Assembly: GCA_017311185.1 (NCBI GenBank)
Contig: JAESUZ010005172.1
Span: 558,001-622,000 of the forward strand
DNA: 64,000 bases
Direction of reading: 5' to 3'
Source of the DNA: Proteles cristata cristata
Lineage: Eukaryota; Chordata; Mammalia; Carnivora; Hyaenidae
Under the pieces are notes generated by a model. That model ran no database searches, was not told the origin of the DNA, and worked only from the letters and a program-made list of their open reading frames with translations. Position numbers and translations under genes: made by a program. Below, piece by piece: positions 21,936 through 32,605 of this stretch; positions within the stretch are counted from its first letter, which is position 1; each line of letters opens with the position of its first letter.

Positions 21936-22887
21936 GTGAGATGAGATGGCTCCCTCACTCTGCCCAGAGCCCCTCTCTGTGCTCTCTCTGACTCTGCCAC
22001 CAAGATGCCCCTATTGGGTTCATTCCTCATGGCGACAGCGTGGCCGCAACACTGACTGGCCATCTGGCTACCTCCTGCCTCTTGCCCTGGGCTGAGGGAA
22101 CAAGAAGGGCACAGACATCACTTAACCCGACGCTCCAGGGGCAAGCCTTATTACTTATCCAGGGGTCATTTGCTCTTGTTCAATATGATTTCTTGCCAAA
22201 ATTTCTCTGGTAGGTGCACCAGCACCTGAGCTGAGAGCATTCCGAGCAAGGCACCACAGCCTCTGGGTAGGACAGGGGCAGTGGGGACACACAGAACGGG
22301 TCTGCTGGCATGCGGTGCTTTTGTCAGGCTGCGAAATTATTTTGAGCAGCACAGCAAGCAGTGGCTTGGGAGTGGGTAATCCTATGTGCTTGTTACAATG
22401 CAGCTGAGATGATTGACCCGAATGAACAAGACATAATAGAATTGGTCCTGGTTTGTTGGGCACACACAGAAGAAAAGGAAATGGAGTCAGACCTTGTCCT
22501 TCCCTCCACAGTCTGCTTCTCTTAGCTGATGACACGATTCAGTGGTACCTTTGGTATAAAGAGGGTGGCTGGGGGAGAAGTGCAGGATTTTACCTTGAAC
22601 ACAGGTGGACACTTTGTGTCCCAGGTTCAATAGCACAGGTGAGCATCTTCCAGAAAAGCTCCTGGCTTTGCTTCCCAGCTGGAAACCCACCCACACATCT
22701 TGTCTTTAGAATGGAGGCCCTCACCACTCTCAACGTTTCTTGACCTCCTTGCTACTTGAACTGGTGTGAACTTTTCAGTGCAAGAGTACTGCCTAATGGA
22801 AGGTAGGGAGAAACTGATGCTGCTTTTCATGTAGTTCCACAGCTGCAGTGAAGTAAAAGGTGAGCAAAAAGTGATGAAGGGTCATAA
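21936..22887. other. Anonymous sequence
   Basis: No gene or repeat recognised. The 126-codon minus frame 22155-22535 has no recognisable domain and overlaps another frame on the plus strand. Confidence 0.4.
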
Positions 22888-22915
22888 TTTTTTAAAAATA
22901 TTTATTTATTTATTT

Positions 22916-22951
<36 letters not shown>

Positions 22952-23113
22952 CAGGGGGTGGGGTGGCAGAGAGAGAGGGAGAGAGAGAATCCTAAGCAGG
23001 CTCTGCACTGCCAGCATAGAGCCCAACTGTGGCTCGAACCCATGAACCCTGAGATTGTGACCTGAGCCTAAATCGAGTGGGATGCTTAACAGACTGAGCT
23101 ACCCAGTCAGCCC
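22888..23113 (-). mobile_element. Felid CAN SINE, older type
   Basis: Antisense copy: 'atttatttatttatttag', (GA)n at 22919-22948, 'aagcaggctctgcactgccagcatagagccc', 'ggctcgaacccatgaacc' and head 'gactgagctacccagtcagccc'. No clear target duplication. More diverged than most copies here. Confidence 0.92.
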
Positions 23114-23929
23114 TTGTCCCTCGAAATGTTTTTTTTTTTTTTTAAATGACAAAGGAGGGGTAACAGTTTTGGTTTTTGCCTTATTGTTTTCTTTATAAAT
23201 TTAAGGCCAGATGCAGCAATTTATGGTTTATTATTCTTTCCTGTGGTGCTTGCTAAAAATTTCAAAGTTATACCATACTGACTTTCTTTCCCTTTGTATT
23301 TCATTGCTAGTGGACGCAGTTTGAATCAAATCTTTAACAAAGAGAGAATGCTCAGAGCCTGCTTGCTTGCTGAAACTGCTGGAAACCTTTTTGATTTTCT
23401 AGGAAGCCACAGAAGATGCAGCAGCTTCTGTAGTCCACAGACTTAATATATGAAGTACTTTAGGAGGGAGGCTGGTTTGGTTTTGCTGGTAATGTGAGTT
23501 CATTTGCAATTCTCTTCTCTTCTTAGCAGGCTTGGAAATGAGTGTTGAAATTCAGAAGAGGGTGTGTGTGCGTCGTGGGTGTGTGAAGCCAGAGGGTGTG
23601 TGCTCCCTGTCTATACTCTGGGGAAGGGACGGCTGGCCATGCGTCATTTTTTACAGCTGTATTTGCACAGGTGGGAAATAACAGTGTCATCTTGAAACGG
23701 CAGACACAATGATATACGTGTTTGGGGGCAGTCACAGAGCACAGTGAATCATGCAACATGCAAGGCAGTCCCGCTATAAGTCAATCCACACTGCCCACCA
23801 AAAGCTCCTCAGGTAAGTGGAGAGGCTGCCTTCAGATTACTTTGGAAGATGAAAAATAACCCCATATATATTCAGGCCAATAAAGGAGCTATGCAGGTGA
23901 ATAAAAACAAATCCTGAAATCAGAGTCTC
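23114..23929. other. Anonymous sequence
   Basis: Starts with a poly(T) run (about 23129-23143). No gene or repeat recognised. Confidence 0.4.
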
Positions 23930-24100
23930 AAGGTTGGAGGAAACCATAAAGGTGTCTAGTCCAGCCACCCATCCAAGCACCTGTGCTTGAATCCTCTTAA
24001 CATTTTTGTATATTTCCCTCTGGTTTGCTGGTTGAACCCCTTCTGTGATGGGGATCTCACTGCCTCCAAGCAATTGACCCATTCAATTTCACAGTGTACA
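23930..24100. repeat. Ancient CR1/L3-like LINE 3' fragment
   Basis: 'caaggttggaggaaaccataaaggtgtctagtccagccacccatccaagcacctgtgcttgaatcc' and 'tgatggggatctcactgcctccaagcaattgacccattcaattt' resemble the CR1/L3 3'UTR pattern (ggaagggacctctaaaggtcatctagtccaacccc ... gatgggaaactcaccacctcc). Family assigned from memory of the pattern. Confidence 0.55.
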
Positions 24101-24279
24101 GACAATTCAAAAACAAGACAAAACAAAATCTCTGTGTTGTTAAAACCACAGCACCTACTGCAGCAATGCTAGCTCTACCCACTACTGGCCAAAGGGTAAA
24201 AATGATCCCTCTTCGCATGACAATCTTCCAGTAGGTGCAGACAGCTGCTATGCTGTCATGCTATATAATTTGTTTCTTT

Positions 24280-24430
24280 GGTCATTCACTAACTGAACAT
24301 ATATTGAGGACCTACCCTGTGTCAGAAACCAGAGTCTAGAGATATGAGGTGGATAAGACATAGAACCTGCTCTCACAATGTAATGGGGGATCAGACATCT
24401 ACTCAATGAATCTGAATTTACTGTGGTGAG
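24280..24430 (-). repeat. L2 LINE 3' end (antisense)
   Basis: 'actgaacatatattgaggacctaccctgtgtcagaaaccagagtctagagatatgaggtggataagacatagaacctgctctcacaatgtaatggggg' matches the antisense L2 3' end. Confidence 0.75.
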
Positions 24431-25359
24431 TAAAGGTCTAAACAATGTTCTCTGGGGGCCTACAGGGAAACAGTTATTTGCCTAGTAGGTGGGTAGGTGA
24501 GTAGAGGCACAGACAGCCTCCCAAGGTGGTAGCTTTGGTCATGGATTCTGATGTCTACATACTTCCTACCTGCTCTCTAAGCTTCTTGGTTAATTCCTCA
24601 TTAGATCTGTATGTTCTTTTCTGCCCAGTCACTGTGTCGGGGTCTCCATTAATGCAGGCCCTGGCAGTTACTGCTGTTAGGTACTTTTCTGCTCACAGTC
24701 CGGACCCAACTCTCTTCACCTAGGTGTGCTACCCGGAGGCACTTCATCTGGAGCAGGGAAGCCTTTGAGAGAGGACAAGCCCCTCAGGGGTCTGGCTGCA
24801 TGGCCTGAGGGCTCATGGATGTCAGTCCCCCCTCCACCCTAGTCACTTCCCTATAGGAGCTGTCTGTGCAGATGAGGCTCTTGTGTCAAAACCCTCATCT
24901 GGTTTGCAGAGGCATAGATTGCCAAAGGAAATCCTGAGGCTCCTTTTGCAAGCATTTTGCCTGCAATGTGACCTATTTAGGAGAAAGGGGCCATGTTCAG
25001 TTGTGAAAGCTCCTTCCTTGTGTGGAACTGGAGGAAAGGTCCTTAATTATCACCCTCGGGACTCCCCAGGTACCCGTGAATTGGGAACATTCCTCTTGAA
25101 GACGGGCTAATGAAGCAATTTCCTGTTACTACACATTGCACCTGGACATTTGACATTGGAGAAATAGGAAGAGAAAGTGCCAGAGCTGGAAGTGAATGAT
25201 ACCAAGCAAAACTGAAAGGGCAAAGGGCAAGATGCTCCTTCCACATCCTGCTCACTCTCCTGCTACCCTGTTGACAATAGGGCTTCTATGACCCCACGAC
25301 ATTAGCATCACCACCTGTCTTTTCTGGAACCATGGACTGAAGAGCAAAACCTATATGGG
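24431..25359. other. Anonymous sequence
   Basis: No gene or repeat recognised; small frames only. Confidence 0.4.
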
Positions 25360-25470
25360 GTTCCGGGTTCAGAAACCTAGGTTCAAAATCACTCAGATAT
25401 TTACTGCATGCCCTTGAAGATGCCACTCACACCCCTGAGATTCAAGAACCTCATATGCGAAATGGCTTTG
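25360..25470 (+). repeat. MIR SINE fragment
   Basis: 'ggttcagaaacctaggttcaaaatcactcagatatttactgcatgcccttgaagatgccactcacacccctgagattcaagaacctcatatgcgaaatggc' follows the sense MIR order. Confidence 0.65.
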
Positions 25471-25840
25471 GTAATGGATTTGGTTTGGCGGGGTTACTAG
25501 AACACTTGTGGTACCAGGTGGGCTACAGCTCTGAGGAGGCCCATACAAATGCCAGCTGAGGTGATCCCGGGGCACCAGCTCAGCGCCTCTGGCTTCGTGG
25601 AAGTTGACTCCAACAAGGTCCCCTGTCCTCACAGGATTCAAGGTTTGCAGGGCAGACAGGGCAAAGCAAAACAAGCGGCAATGTAAAAGGTATGTGGGAG
25701 GAGGGTAGACAGATGAGCGTCTGAAACCAGCACTTAGAGGAAAGAGAGAACAATGAAAAGACGATTCTTTTTTTTTCATTAAACAATGTTTTTTTAAGTA
25801 ATTAAAAAATTTTTCAGAAGGAGTACTTCTTTAAGCCCCC
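25471..25840. other. Anonymous sequence
   Basis: No repeat recognised. The 128-codon minus frame at 25393-25779 begins in a poly(T) stretch and shows no domain. Confidence 0.4.
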
Positions 25841-25966
25841 CACTCTTTTTTTTAACCTTTTTTTTTTTTTAATTTTTATGGAAACTCTACCCCCAACGTG
25901 GAGCTCAAACTCATGACCCCAGGATCAAGAGTTGCATGCTCTACCAACTAATCCAGCCAGCGCCCC
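25841..25966 (-). mobile_element. Short older CAN SINE (antisense)
   Basis: 'gaaactctacccccaacgtggagctcaaactcatgaccccaggatcaagagttgcatgctctaccaactaatccagccagcgcccc' is the tRNA-related head of an older carnivore SINE type without the long GA-rich body. It is a different type from the other 16 felid copies. Preceded by poly(T). Confidence 0.8.
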
Positions 25967-26199
25967 CTGTAGGCCTATTGTAAGTAGGTAAAATGAAAAC
26001 AAATCATAAGTAGAAAAAATATGTTATAGTTCTGTTAAATCTACTATTCCATGGAGGAAGGAGAAAAAGGCATGATGGGAGAGGAACATTTTTTTGTATC
26101 TGCAGGGCTACAGCCTATAAATAATGAGAAGGGGAGTCTGTTAACATAAAGAAAGAAAGCTTATAAGTACTTCTCAGGTGACCTTCCTCAAATTATTGC

Positions 26200-26335
26200 T
26201 TTTGTTAAAATACAGATCTTCAGGCCCCATCCCATACCTGATAAATCAGAACTGAGGTGAGGCCCAGGACTCTGTACTACAGCAAGCTACCCAAATGATT
26301 TTTATGAACACTAAAGTTTAAAAAACTCTGATTTG
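26200..26335 (+). repeat. MER5B-type DNA transposon fragment
   Basis: 'aaaatacagatcttcaggccccatcccatacctgataaatcagaactgaggtgaggcccaggactctgtactacagcaagctacccaaatgatttttatgaacactaaagtttaaaaaactctg' is the MER5B order through to its terminal repeat. Confidence 0.88.
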
Positions 26336-26724
26336 GGTAAATACACACGCACAAAGAGCACCTATTTATCAAATATCCACACCAAGTCTTATGGGATTTA
26401 TATGTTCAAATTAACTTCATAGTTTCACTATTTATACTACAGTTCTGCAACACACTTGCTTGTTATAAAGAGTAAGTGGCGTATTTTAAAATCTCAAAGT
26501 TTGTTTCTGAACATTGTATTTCAAGCAGCCTATCTTTATGTGCTTGAGAATGCTTTTAGGCTTTAGAAAAATATATGCTGGAATAGGACCAAGTTCATGT
26601 TTGCTCAACCACAAATGGATTTCCCGCACGCCCCCTGCAGTCTGTCTCTCCCAATCACAGTTCACCTCACAGAGCACAGACCCAGGGGTCTTTCTGGGCA
26701 CACCTGTGTGTGTGATAAGGTTAC
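26336..26724. other. Anonymous AT-rich sequence
   Basis: No gene or repeat recognised; 26486-26806 (minus, 106 codons) has no recognisable features. Confidence 0.4.
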
Positions 26725-27215
26725 TCCTCTGGTAAAAACCATTGATGGCTCCCCGTTGTCTGTGGGATGAAGATAAAACTCCTGAGCATGCTCCAATGCC
26801 TTTCACATTATATCACGCACCTGCCTGCTCCTCTTCCCCCGACCCAAGCTCTAGCCAATGTAGGGTACTTGCCAGTCTCATCCTGTACTTTATGTCTCCA
26901 AAGCTTCAGCTCATACCAAACCTTTCATCAGGAATGACTTCCTGATCTCAACTCATCAGGATCATACTAGCTTAGACAGCTCAGGGTCACTTCTCCACAA
27001 AACCTTTTCTGGTTTTCCACCCATCAGTGTTTCATCCAAATCCTACAGCATTTTTTTCCTATGCTATGCCTGTGGTCTTAATACATGGTACTGGCATTGT
27101 GACTACTTGTACCTTTGTCTACAATCCTTGAAATTATTGGAGAGCAGGCTCTTAACTCAGTCAGCTCTGTATTGCCCATAGGAATGAACATAATGACTGA
27201 CCTCCAGAAGTCATA
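26725..27215 (+). repeat. L2 LINE 3' region
   Basis: 'gttactcctctggtaaaaaccattgatggctccccgttgtctgtgggatgaagataaaactcctgagcatgctccaatgcctttcacattatatca' down to 'ccttgaaattattggagagcaggctcttaactcag...tctgtattgcccataggaatgaaca' covers several hundred bases of the L2 3' region in order. Confidence 0.85.
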
Positions 27216-27225
27216 CACAAGAGCA

Positions 27226-27437
27226 CTGTCCAATAGAACTTTCTGCCATGATGCAAAATGTTCTGTCTCTTTGTCATCCAATAGGGTAGCCACTAGCCAC
27301 AATAGGGACTATGAAACACTTTAAAATGTGGCTGGTGTGACTGATGAACTGCATTATTTTTTCACTATATTTCAACCAGTCAAAATTTAAGTATAAATAG
27401 CAGATGTGGCTAGTAAATAGCCTATGAGACAGCACAG
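27226..27437 (+). repeat. MER58A-type hAT-Charlie transposon
   Basis: 'agcactgtccaatagaactttctgccatgatgcaaaatgttctgtctctttgtcatccaatagggtagccactagcca' opens the element and 'agatgtggctagtaaatagcctatgagacagcacag' closes it, so both terminal inverted repeats are recognisable. No coding capacity; full length for the family. Confidence 0.9.
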
Positions 27438-27539
27438 ACAGGGCCCGTATTTAATGTAGGAAGTTGGACTGCAGTTAGAAAACTTTCGCACTCTCTACCC
27501 TGCCTTTGGGATCCATCTGAGCTGGTCTTCCCTACTTTA

Positions 27540-27895
27540 GCATCCTTAGCTTCTACCACGTTACCCCTTATTCACTGCACTCCAGCCATGCCTGCATCAT
27601 TTCCTTTTCTCCCACAGGTCTTGCTTGTATTGGCTTATGGACATTTGCTCTTCTGGGCACAGCAAAGCTGTGTGCTTTGCCTGGAGTGCTTTTCTCTCAC
27701 ATCTCACTCCACTGAGTTTTTGTTATTCAGGTCTCACAGCTCAAATATCATCTCCTCAGAGAGGTCTTCCCTGACTTGCCACCGAAAGTAGACCTCTTTA
27801 TTACTCTACCTTCTTATATTTTCTTTACAACACTTTCACCACCCAAAATCATCTGATTTATGTCATTCCTTCTTTGTTGCTTCTAATAAAAAGGG
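27540..27895 (+). repeat. Second L2 LINE fragment
   Basis: 'tattcactgcactccagccatgcctgcatc', 'tttgctcttctgggcac', 'tgtgctttgcctggagtgcttttctctc', 'gtctcacagctcaaatatcatctcctcagagaggtcttccctgact' and 'cacccaaaatcatctgatttatgtca' are consecutive L2 motifs. It restarts upstream of the point where 26725-27215 ended, so it is a separate copy. Confidence 0.93.
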
Positions 27896-28615
27896 AATGT
27901 CTCGAGTAAGAAAGCGCTCAAGACACAACGTGTAATAAAATCAGTGGGAGGAAGCACGATGAAAAAGAGGGCGCCGTAGTCTCAAGCTATGTCATCGAGA
28001 CACTCATTAATTATAAAGGAGAAAATGATACCTTTGTTACAGAGGAGAAAGAAAGTTGTCAGACACCATACCCTCATCAGGTGTTAACTTCTCCAAGGGT
28101 AGCCTATCACCAGTGACAAGACACTTTGACATCATCTACCTCCTTGATATGAAGCACTGAGGACCACGGTATCCTGTGGCCTCCTCCCAACACTGTAGAG
28201 CCTCAGTCTAATCATGAGACAGCGTTCAATGATCCCAAGTTGAGTGACATTCTACAGGTTACCTCACCAGTTCTATGCAAAAGTGTCAAGTGACAAAGAC
28301 GGAAGAATTGTCATAGACTGATGAAAACTAAGGAGATGTGGTAACTAAACATGATACAGGAATCTGGATTGGCTACTGGATCAGAAAAAAGGAATAGGAA
28401 AGCTGGAAAAACATTCTGATAGTATCTGTAGGATTGCTACTATAAGTGTTTCAATGTTAATTTCCTGGTTTTGGTATTTATATAATGGTTATATAAGATG
28501 TTGGCAAAAGGGGAGGTTAGGTGAAGGGTATTTAGGAATTCTTTTACCATTTTTACAACTTTTATCTAAGTCTGAAGTTATCTCAAAATAAAAGCTTTTT
28601 CTAAAACAATATAAG
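27896..28615 (+). repeat. Old L1M-type 3'UTR
   Basis: The right part ('caaaagtgtcaagtgacaaagac', 'tgatgaaaactaaggagatgtggtaactaaacatgatacaggaatctggattgg', 'tgttaatttcctggttttggtatttatataatggttatataagatgttggcaaaaggggaggttaggtgaagggtat', 'ctgaagttatctcaaaataaaag') is a standard 3' end of an old L1. The left part (27896-28260) is assigned by continuity and is less certain. Confidence 0.75.
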
Positions 28616-28684
28616 CTGCTCAAGAGGAAAGGCTTATCTGTCTTGTTCTAGAAGAGTAGTGGCTATTGCATAATAATTATTTGT

Positions 28685-28806
28685 GAACGGGAGGAAGGAT
28701 GAGAAGGAAGAAAGAAGAATACGTTACAGGAAAGCAGGAACTGGTGAAGGGAGAGAAGGGAAGGGAGGGAGAAGAGATGGAAGGAGTGTGGGAAGAAAAG
28801 AGGGTG
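28685..28806. repeat. GGAA/GGGA purine-rich tract
   Basis: About 120 bases almost free of pyrimidines on the plus strand, with GGAAGG and GGGAGA units. The overlapping Arg/Lys/Glu-rich frame (28683-28895) is a composition artefact. Confidence 0.85.
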
Positions 28807-28929
28807 TGGCTTTGGGAAGACTTGAGGTGTCCCTTGAAGAATATGTGAAATACATAACAGACCGTAAGATCTTCAAGGAAATGGCTCACTCATAGCATCT
28901 ATGCCATGGGCACCCAAAGGCTTGGGGAA

Positions 28930-29042
28930 TATCCCTCCGGCAGGGGCTGTGGTTATTCATCTTTGTGTCCCCAGAACCTAACACCATGCCACATTCTAAG
29001 TGTTCAATACACATTTACCAAATCTGATTTAATTAGAGTAGT
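28930..29042 (+). repeat. L2 LINE 3'-end fragment
   Basis: 'gcaggggctgtggttattcatctttgtgtccccagaacctaacaccatgccacattctaagtgttcaatacacatttacc' is the sense L2 3' end. Confidence 0.85.
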
Positions 29043-29495
29043 TAATGACTTGTGTTCAGTGCAGTGGTTGGATCAACACATGCAGTGCCCTCCCAAGAGA
29101 ATTCTCTAGCTTTTGGTGGGCAGGTTAACAATGCTGGCTGCTAAATGGAACTGGCACAGTCTAAGGCCTGGGTTCTAAGAGCTTCGGTAAGTGCGTCTCT
29201 ATAGACTTTTGAAATTGGGGAGCTGAATTAATTCAGTGAAACACGGCCCATACTGGGATGACCTACAGAACTGAATCTATTTTCAATTGCAGGATATATA
29301 AAATTACATGTTTCTCTGCCTTACAAATCTAAGAACATACGAAGGGCTCAACATTTGGGTTGTCTTTCTAGTAGAAAGAATGACATTTCATCGATGAGTA
29401 TTATTCTAATTCTATATATCGACAATTAATTGTGTGCCTTAGCATCTAGTTATATATTTCCTTAGTTGTTCACAATAAAAGCACCTTTGGATTAA
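29043..29495. other. Anonymous sequence
   Basis: No gene or repeat recognised. Confidence 0.4.
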
Positions 29496-29620
29496 GTTAA
29501 TATTTCTGCCTCATGGATGTGGAAAATGAAGCTCAGAGAAGTGAATGACCAATTCTAATTTATAAAGCACTGAAGTCATGGAGCCAGAAACTCAGGCCGA
29601 GTTCTCTTTCATCTAAAGCT
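29496..29620 (-). repeat. MIR-like SINE fragment (antisense)
   Basis: 'gatgtggaaaatgaagctcagagaagtgaatgacc...gaagtcatggagccagaaactcaggccgag' resembles the antisense MIR core; weak. Confidence 0.55.
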
Positions 29621-29834
29621 CTTGAAAAGGGCCTTAGACATCATCTTAACTCGACACTGTCTTGCCTTATCTTTCACACTGATAATAATAGGCAGGTGAG
29701 ACAGACTAGACTTTGAGGGAAAGAGGCCATTGGCCACTGTCTCTTTCACAAAGCGCTAAAGCAGAAGGTCAGTGCAAACCATGTGCAGAAAGCCCAGGGC
29801 AACTGTCAGCAGACAGGAGTCCCTTCTTGCCACT

Positions 29835-29965
29835 CATGTTATTTTAGCTGTGGGATCTTGGTCAAGGCATTTGCTCTGTCTGAGCTTTAGCTGTGCCATC
29901 AGTCAGATGATGAAGATACGGAAGCCTGCTCCTACCCCAGGAGAGCGGCAATGTGGGGCTTTGCA
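29835..29965 (+). repeat. MIR SINE fragment
   Basis: 'ttagctgtgggatcttggtcaaggcatttgctctgtctgagctttagctgtgccatcagtcagatgatgaagatacgg' follows the sense MIR core. Confidence 0.7.
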
Positions 29966-30116
29966 TCTGTTCCCAGATGAAGACTTTTGCTACCCCACAT
30001 GCCAGGGACAGATACAGAGTTTGTTTAACTGGCTGAAATTCTGTGCATTGCTAAATGCATCAATCTCACAATGCTCTGTTTTCTCCTTCGATGCTTCTAT
30101 TTTGTTACCTCTCTGT

Positions 30117-30120
<4 letters not shown>

Positions 30121-30159
<39 letters not shown>
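30121..30159. repeat. (TG)n microsatellite, about 19 units
   Basis: Uninterrupted TG repeat; likely length-polymorphic. It creates the Val-Cys run of the spurious 144-codon frame 29772-30206. Confidence 0.98.
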
Positions 30160-30160
<1 letters not shown>

Positions 30161-30552
30161 TGAGTTTTCAAATAAAAACTGTATGTTAACTGCAAAATCA
30201 AAATGATGTATTGGCTGTAGAAAGGCACATGCACAGTGTCTCCAAGGGGGAGCATTAGTCCAGAAGCAAGAAAGAAAAGGTTAGAAGCCACTTGACTGAC
30301 CAAGAGAAGTAAGAGACATGGGAATTCAAAAGCCTCTATAACTGTGGAAACTGAAATCCTGAGTTCTACTCTGGAACAGGATGACACAGTCTGTCCATCC
30401 TTGCATGGTTCTTGGGAATGAAAACAGACCCAACCAGGCTCCTGTCTTAAGTGGACACCCTCCTCTGTGGTTTTCCCCAGGGGTTGGCATTTCTAGCGTC
30501 TTGCTTGTGCAAGGAATACAGGGAAAAGTTTCAGGTCTGAGAGTTCTGGATT
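30160..30552. other. Anonymous sequence
   Basis: No gene or repeat recognised. Confidence 0.4.
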
Positions 30553-31222
30553 AGAATCAATAATGGATAGCAAGTACTGGTAAAGATGTGGAGAAACTGG
30601 AACCCCTCACTGCTGGCAGGAATACAAATTGGTACAGTTGCTGTGGAAAATACTTTGGCAGTCTCTCACAAAGTTACACACAGAATCACAATAGGATCGA
30701 GCAATCCCCCTCCTGGGTAAGTAGCCAAGAGGACCCAAAGCAGGGACTCCAACAGATACTGTTTGCCAATGTCCATAGCAACATTTTCACAATAACCAAA
30801 AAGTGGAAAGAACCTAAGTACCCTTCAACTGATGAATGGGTAAACAAAATGTTGTCTATACATATACTAGAATATTATTCGACCTTAAAAAAGTTAGGAA
30901 ATCCTGACACATGCTACAATATAAATGAACTCGGAAGATATTAAGCTATGTGAAATCCACCAGGCTCAAAAGGACAAACACTGTATGATTTCACTTACAT
31001 GGGGCACTGAGAGCAGTCAGATTAACTGAGGCCGAAAGTGGGGTGGTAGTTGCCACAGGCTGGGAGGAGCGTGGAAGGGGGAGTTAGTGTTTAAGGGGCA
31101 CAGAGTTTCCATTTGGGAAGAGAAAAATCATTCTGGAGATGAATGGCAGTGATGGCTGCACAAAAATGTGAATGCTGGTAAACTTTATAGTAAAACTGGT
31201 TACAATGGCAAATTTTATGTCT
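30553..31222 (+). repeat. Old L1M 3' end: ORF2 C-terminus and 3'UTR
   Basis: Translation of 30588-30944 contains NTNWYSCCGKYFGSL and VHSNIFTITKKWKEPKYPSTDEWVNKMLSIHILEYYSTLK, matching the ORF2 C-terminal 'MFIAALFTIAKTW..PKCP..DWIKKMWHIYTMEYYAAIK' region. Downstream 'gtatgatttcacttacatgg' and 'gctggtaaactttatagtaaaactggttacaatggcaaattttatgt' are the typical 3'UTR. Far more diverged than the L1 at 10.4 kb; frames broken. Confidence 0.92.
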
Positions 31223-31224
31223 GT

Positions 31225-31350
31225 CTTGCACAATCAAAAAATGGGAATAATGCCACCTATCTGGCAAGGTTGTTTTGAAGATGAAGTGGATATACGTGAA
31301 ATAGGTAGAGCAGTCCCTGTCACACAGCAGTCGTATAATACATATTCGTC
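31225..31350 (+). repeat. MIR SINE 3' half
   Basis: 'aaaaaatgggaataatgccacctatctggcaaggttgttttgaagatgaagtggatatacgtgaaataggtagagcagtccctgtcacacagcag' matches the sense MIR 3' half. Confidence 0.85.
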
Positions 31351-32155
31351 TCCTTCTCCATCCAGCATATTCAGTTTTATGGGGCCTTTCCTTGCCTTCC
31401 CTGAAGTGGCCACACACATGGAGACAGTATAAATAACATTTCTACATATAGATGATCACACTAAAAGAAGGAAGACATTAATTATAGGTCAGTCTGGAGA
31501 CCCTGCTTCCTTTCATTTTATGTCCTGAGGAGAATCTGCTCCTCGAAGCAAATTTAACACAGAAAAGAGCACCTGAGGAACTATTGTAAATTTCTCTGGA
31601 GTTTAAAAGAGGAATGGAGGAATATCTCTTTAAGTCTCCAAAGTGAAGGAAAGCATCCTTACCTGCATTGTTTACTGAGCCAACAGGCATTTCAGCACCA
31701 GCTTAATGCAGGTATGGGAACCAGATGCTCATCCACCTCGCTGAGTGGAATTTCTGGGTGGAAAATCACCATACCCGCACAGCTATGCTCAGATGGACAT
31801 CAGAAACAGGATGAGGAGGTAAGTTGGAGGTCAGTCCCTGTCTGGGGAGGGGTTCTGCATCTGGCAGGAAATGGACTTCTAAGGGGTAATGTCAAAGAGT
31901 GCCTCTTCCAAGTACAACTCTTGTGCATTTGGGGCCTCCATGCTGCAGAACAGTTTACAGCTACAGGTCAAGGAGAACTCTTCCATCAGGAGCCCACGCC
32001 AGGCCCTGAGCCCTAGAGTCTCCCTGGCCAGCTTGGGCTGGGGCTCTGTCTATCCTTTTCAGATGCTGCCTTTGGACACCATGACTCAGGGAGGTAAGGT
32101 TTAAATCACTTCTTCAAACCTGTCACATCTGAATATAGAGGAGAGTAAAAGTAAA
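31351..32155. other. Anonymous sequence with an isolated splice-donor-like site
   Basis: No repeat recognised. A strong donor consensus AG|GTAAGT sits at 31817-31824 and a weak acceptor-like AG precedes 31711, but nothing else supports an exon. Confidence 0.35.
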
Positions 32156-32340
32156 ACAGTGGCTATCAAGGGTCTACTATGTGCTAGAGACTGTACTGGG
32201 TGCTTTATAAATGTTATTCCACTTGGTCTCAGTAACAGTCTTCTGATGTTGGTATTATTATTCCCATCTTACGAGTGAGGAAACTAAAGTGGGGAGAAGT
32301 TAGGTGCCTTGTCCAAGGTAAAAAAATATCTTTACTTCTA
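32156..32340 (-). repeat. MIR SINE, near full length (antisense)
   Basis: 'gtctactatgtgctagagactgtactgggtgctttataaatgttattccacttggtctcagtaacagtcttctgatgttggtattattattcccatcttacgagtgaggaaactaaagtggggagaagttaggtgccttgtccaagg' follows antisense MIR end to end. Confidence 0.93.
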
Positions 32341-32549
32341 TATACTTTAGCCACTGCCCTTTGCTGACTCTTAGTCATCTTGAAGGTATTATTGTTAGGA
32401 AATTTAGGAAGGTCTCAGATGCAGTGCTTACAAATAGCCATTGTGCAAGTCCTAGGAGTGTGCTTAGGTCAAAGAATGACAAATGGAGATATGCAATCTA
32501 CTTTTTAAACCGTAACCATGTTGACCATGTGGCTCCCACAGTATTTTTA

Positions 32550-32551
<2 letters not shown>

Positions 32552-32596
<45 letters not shown>

Positions 32597-32605
32597 TGTG
32601 TGTGT
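32552..32605. repeat. (GT)n microsatellite with two TA interruptions
   Basis: About 26 units interrupted by 'TA' at 32589-32590 and ending in GTAT. Its right edge abuts the left arm of the large inverted repeat. Confidence 0.97.

Noticed and set aside
25393..25779. 128-codon minus-strand frame
   Set aside because: No domain, no neighbouring gene structure, and part of it overlaps a MIR fragment and a T-rich tract.
29772..30206. 144-codon plus-strand frame with a Val-Cys run
   Set aside because: The run is the (TG)n microsatellite and the upstream part overlaps a MIR SINE.
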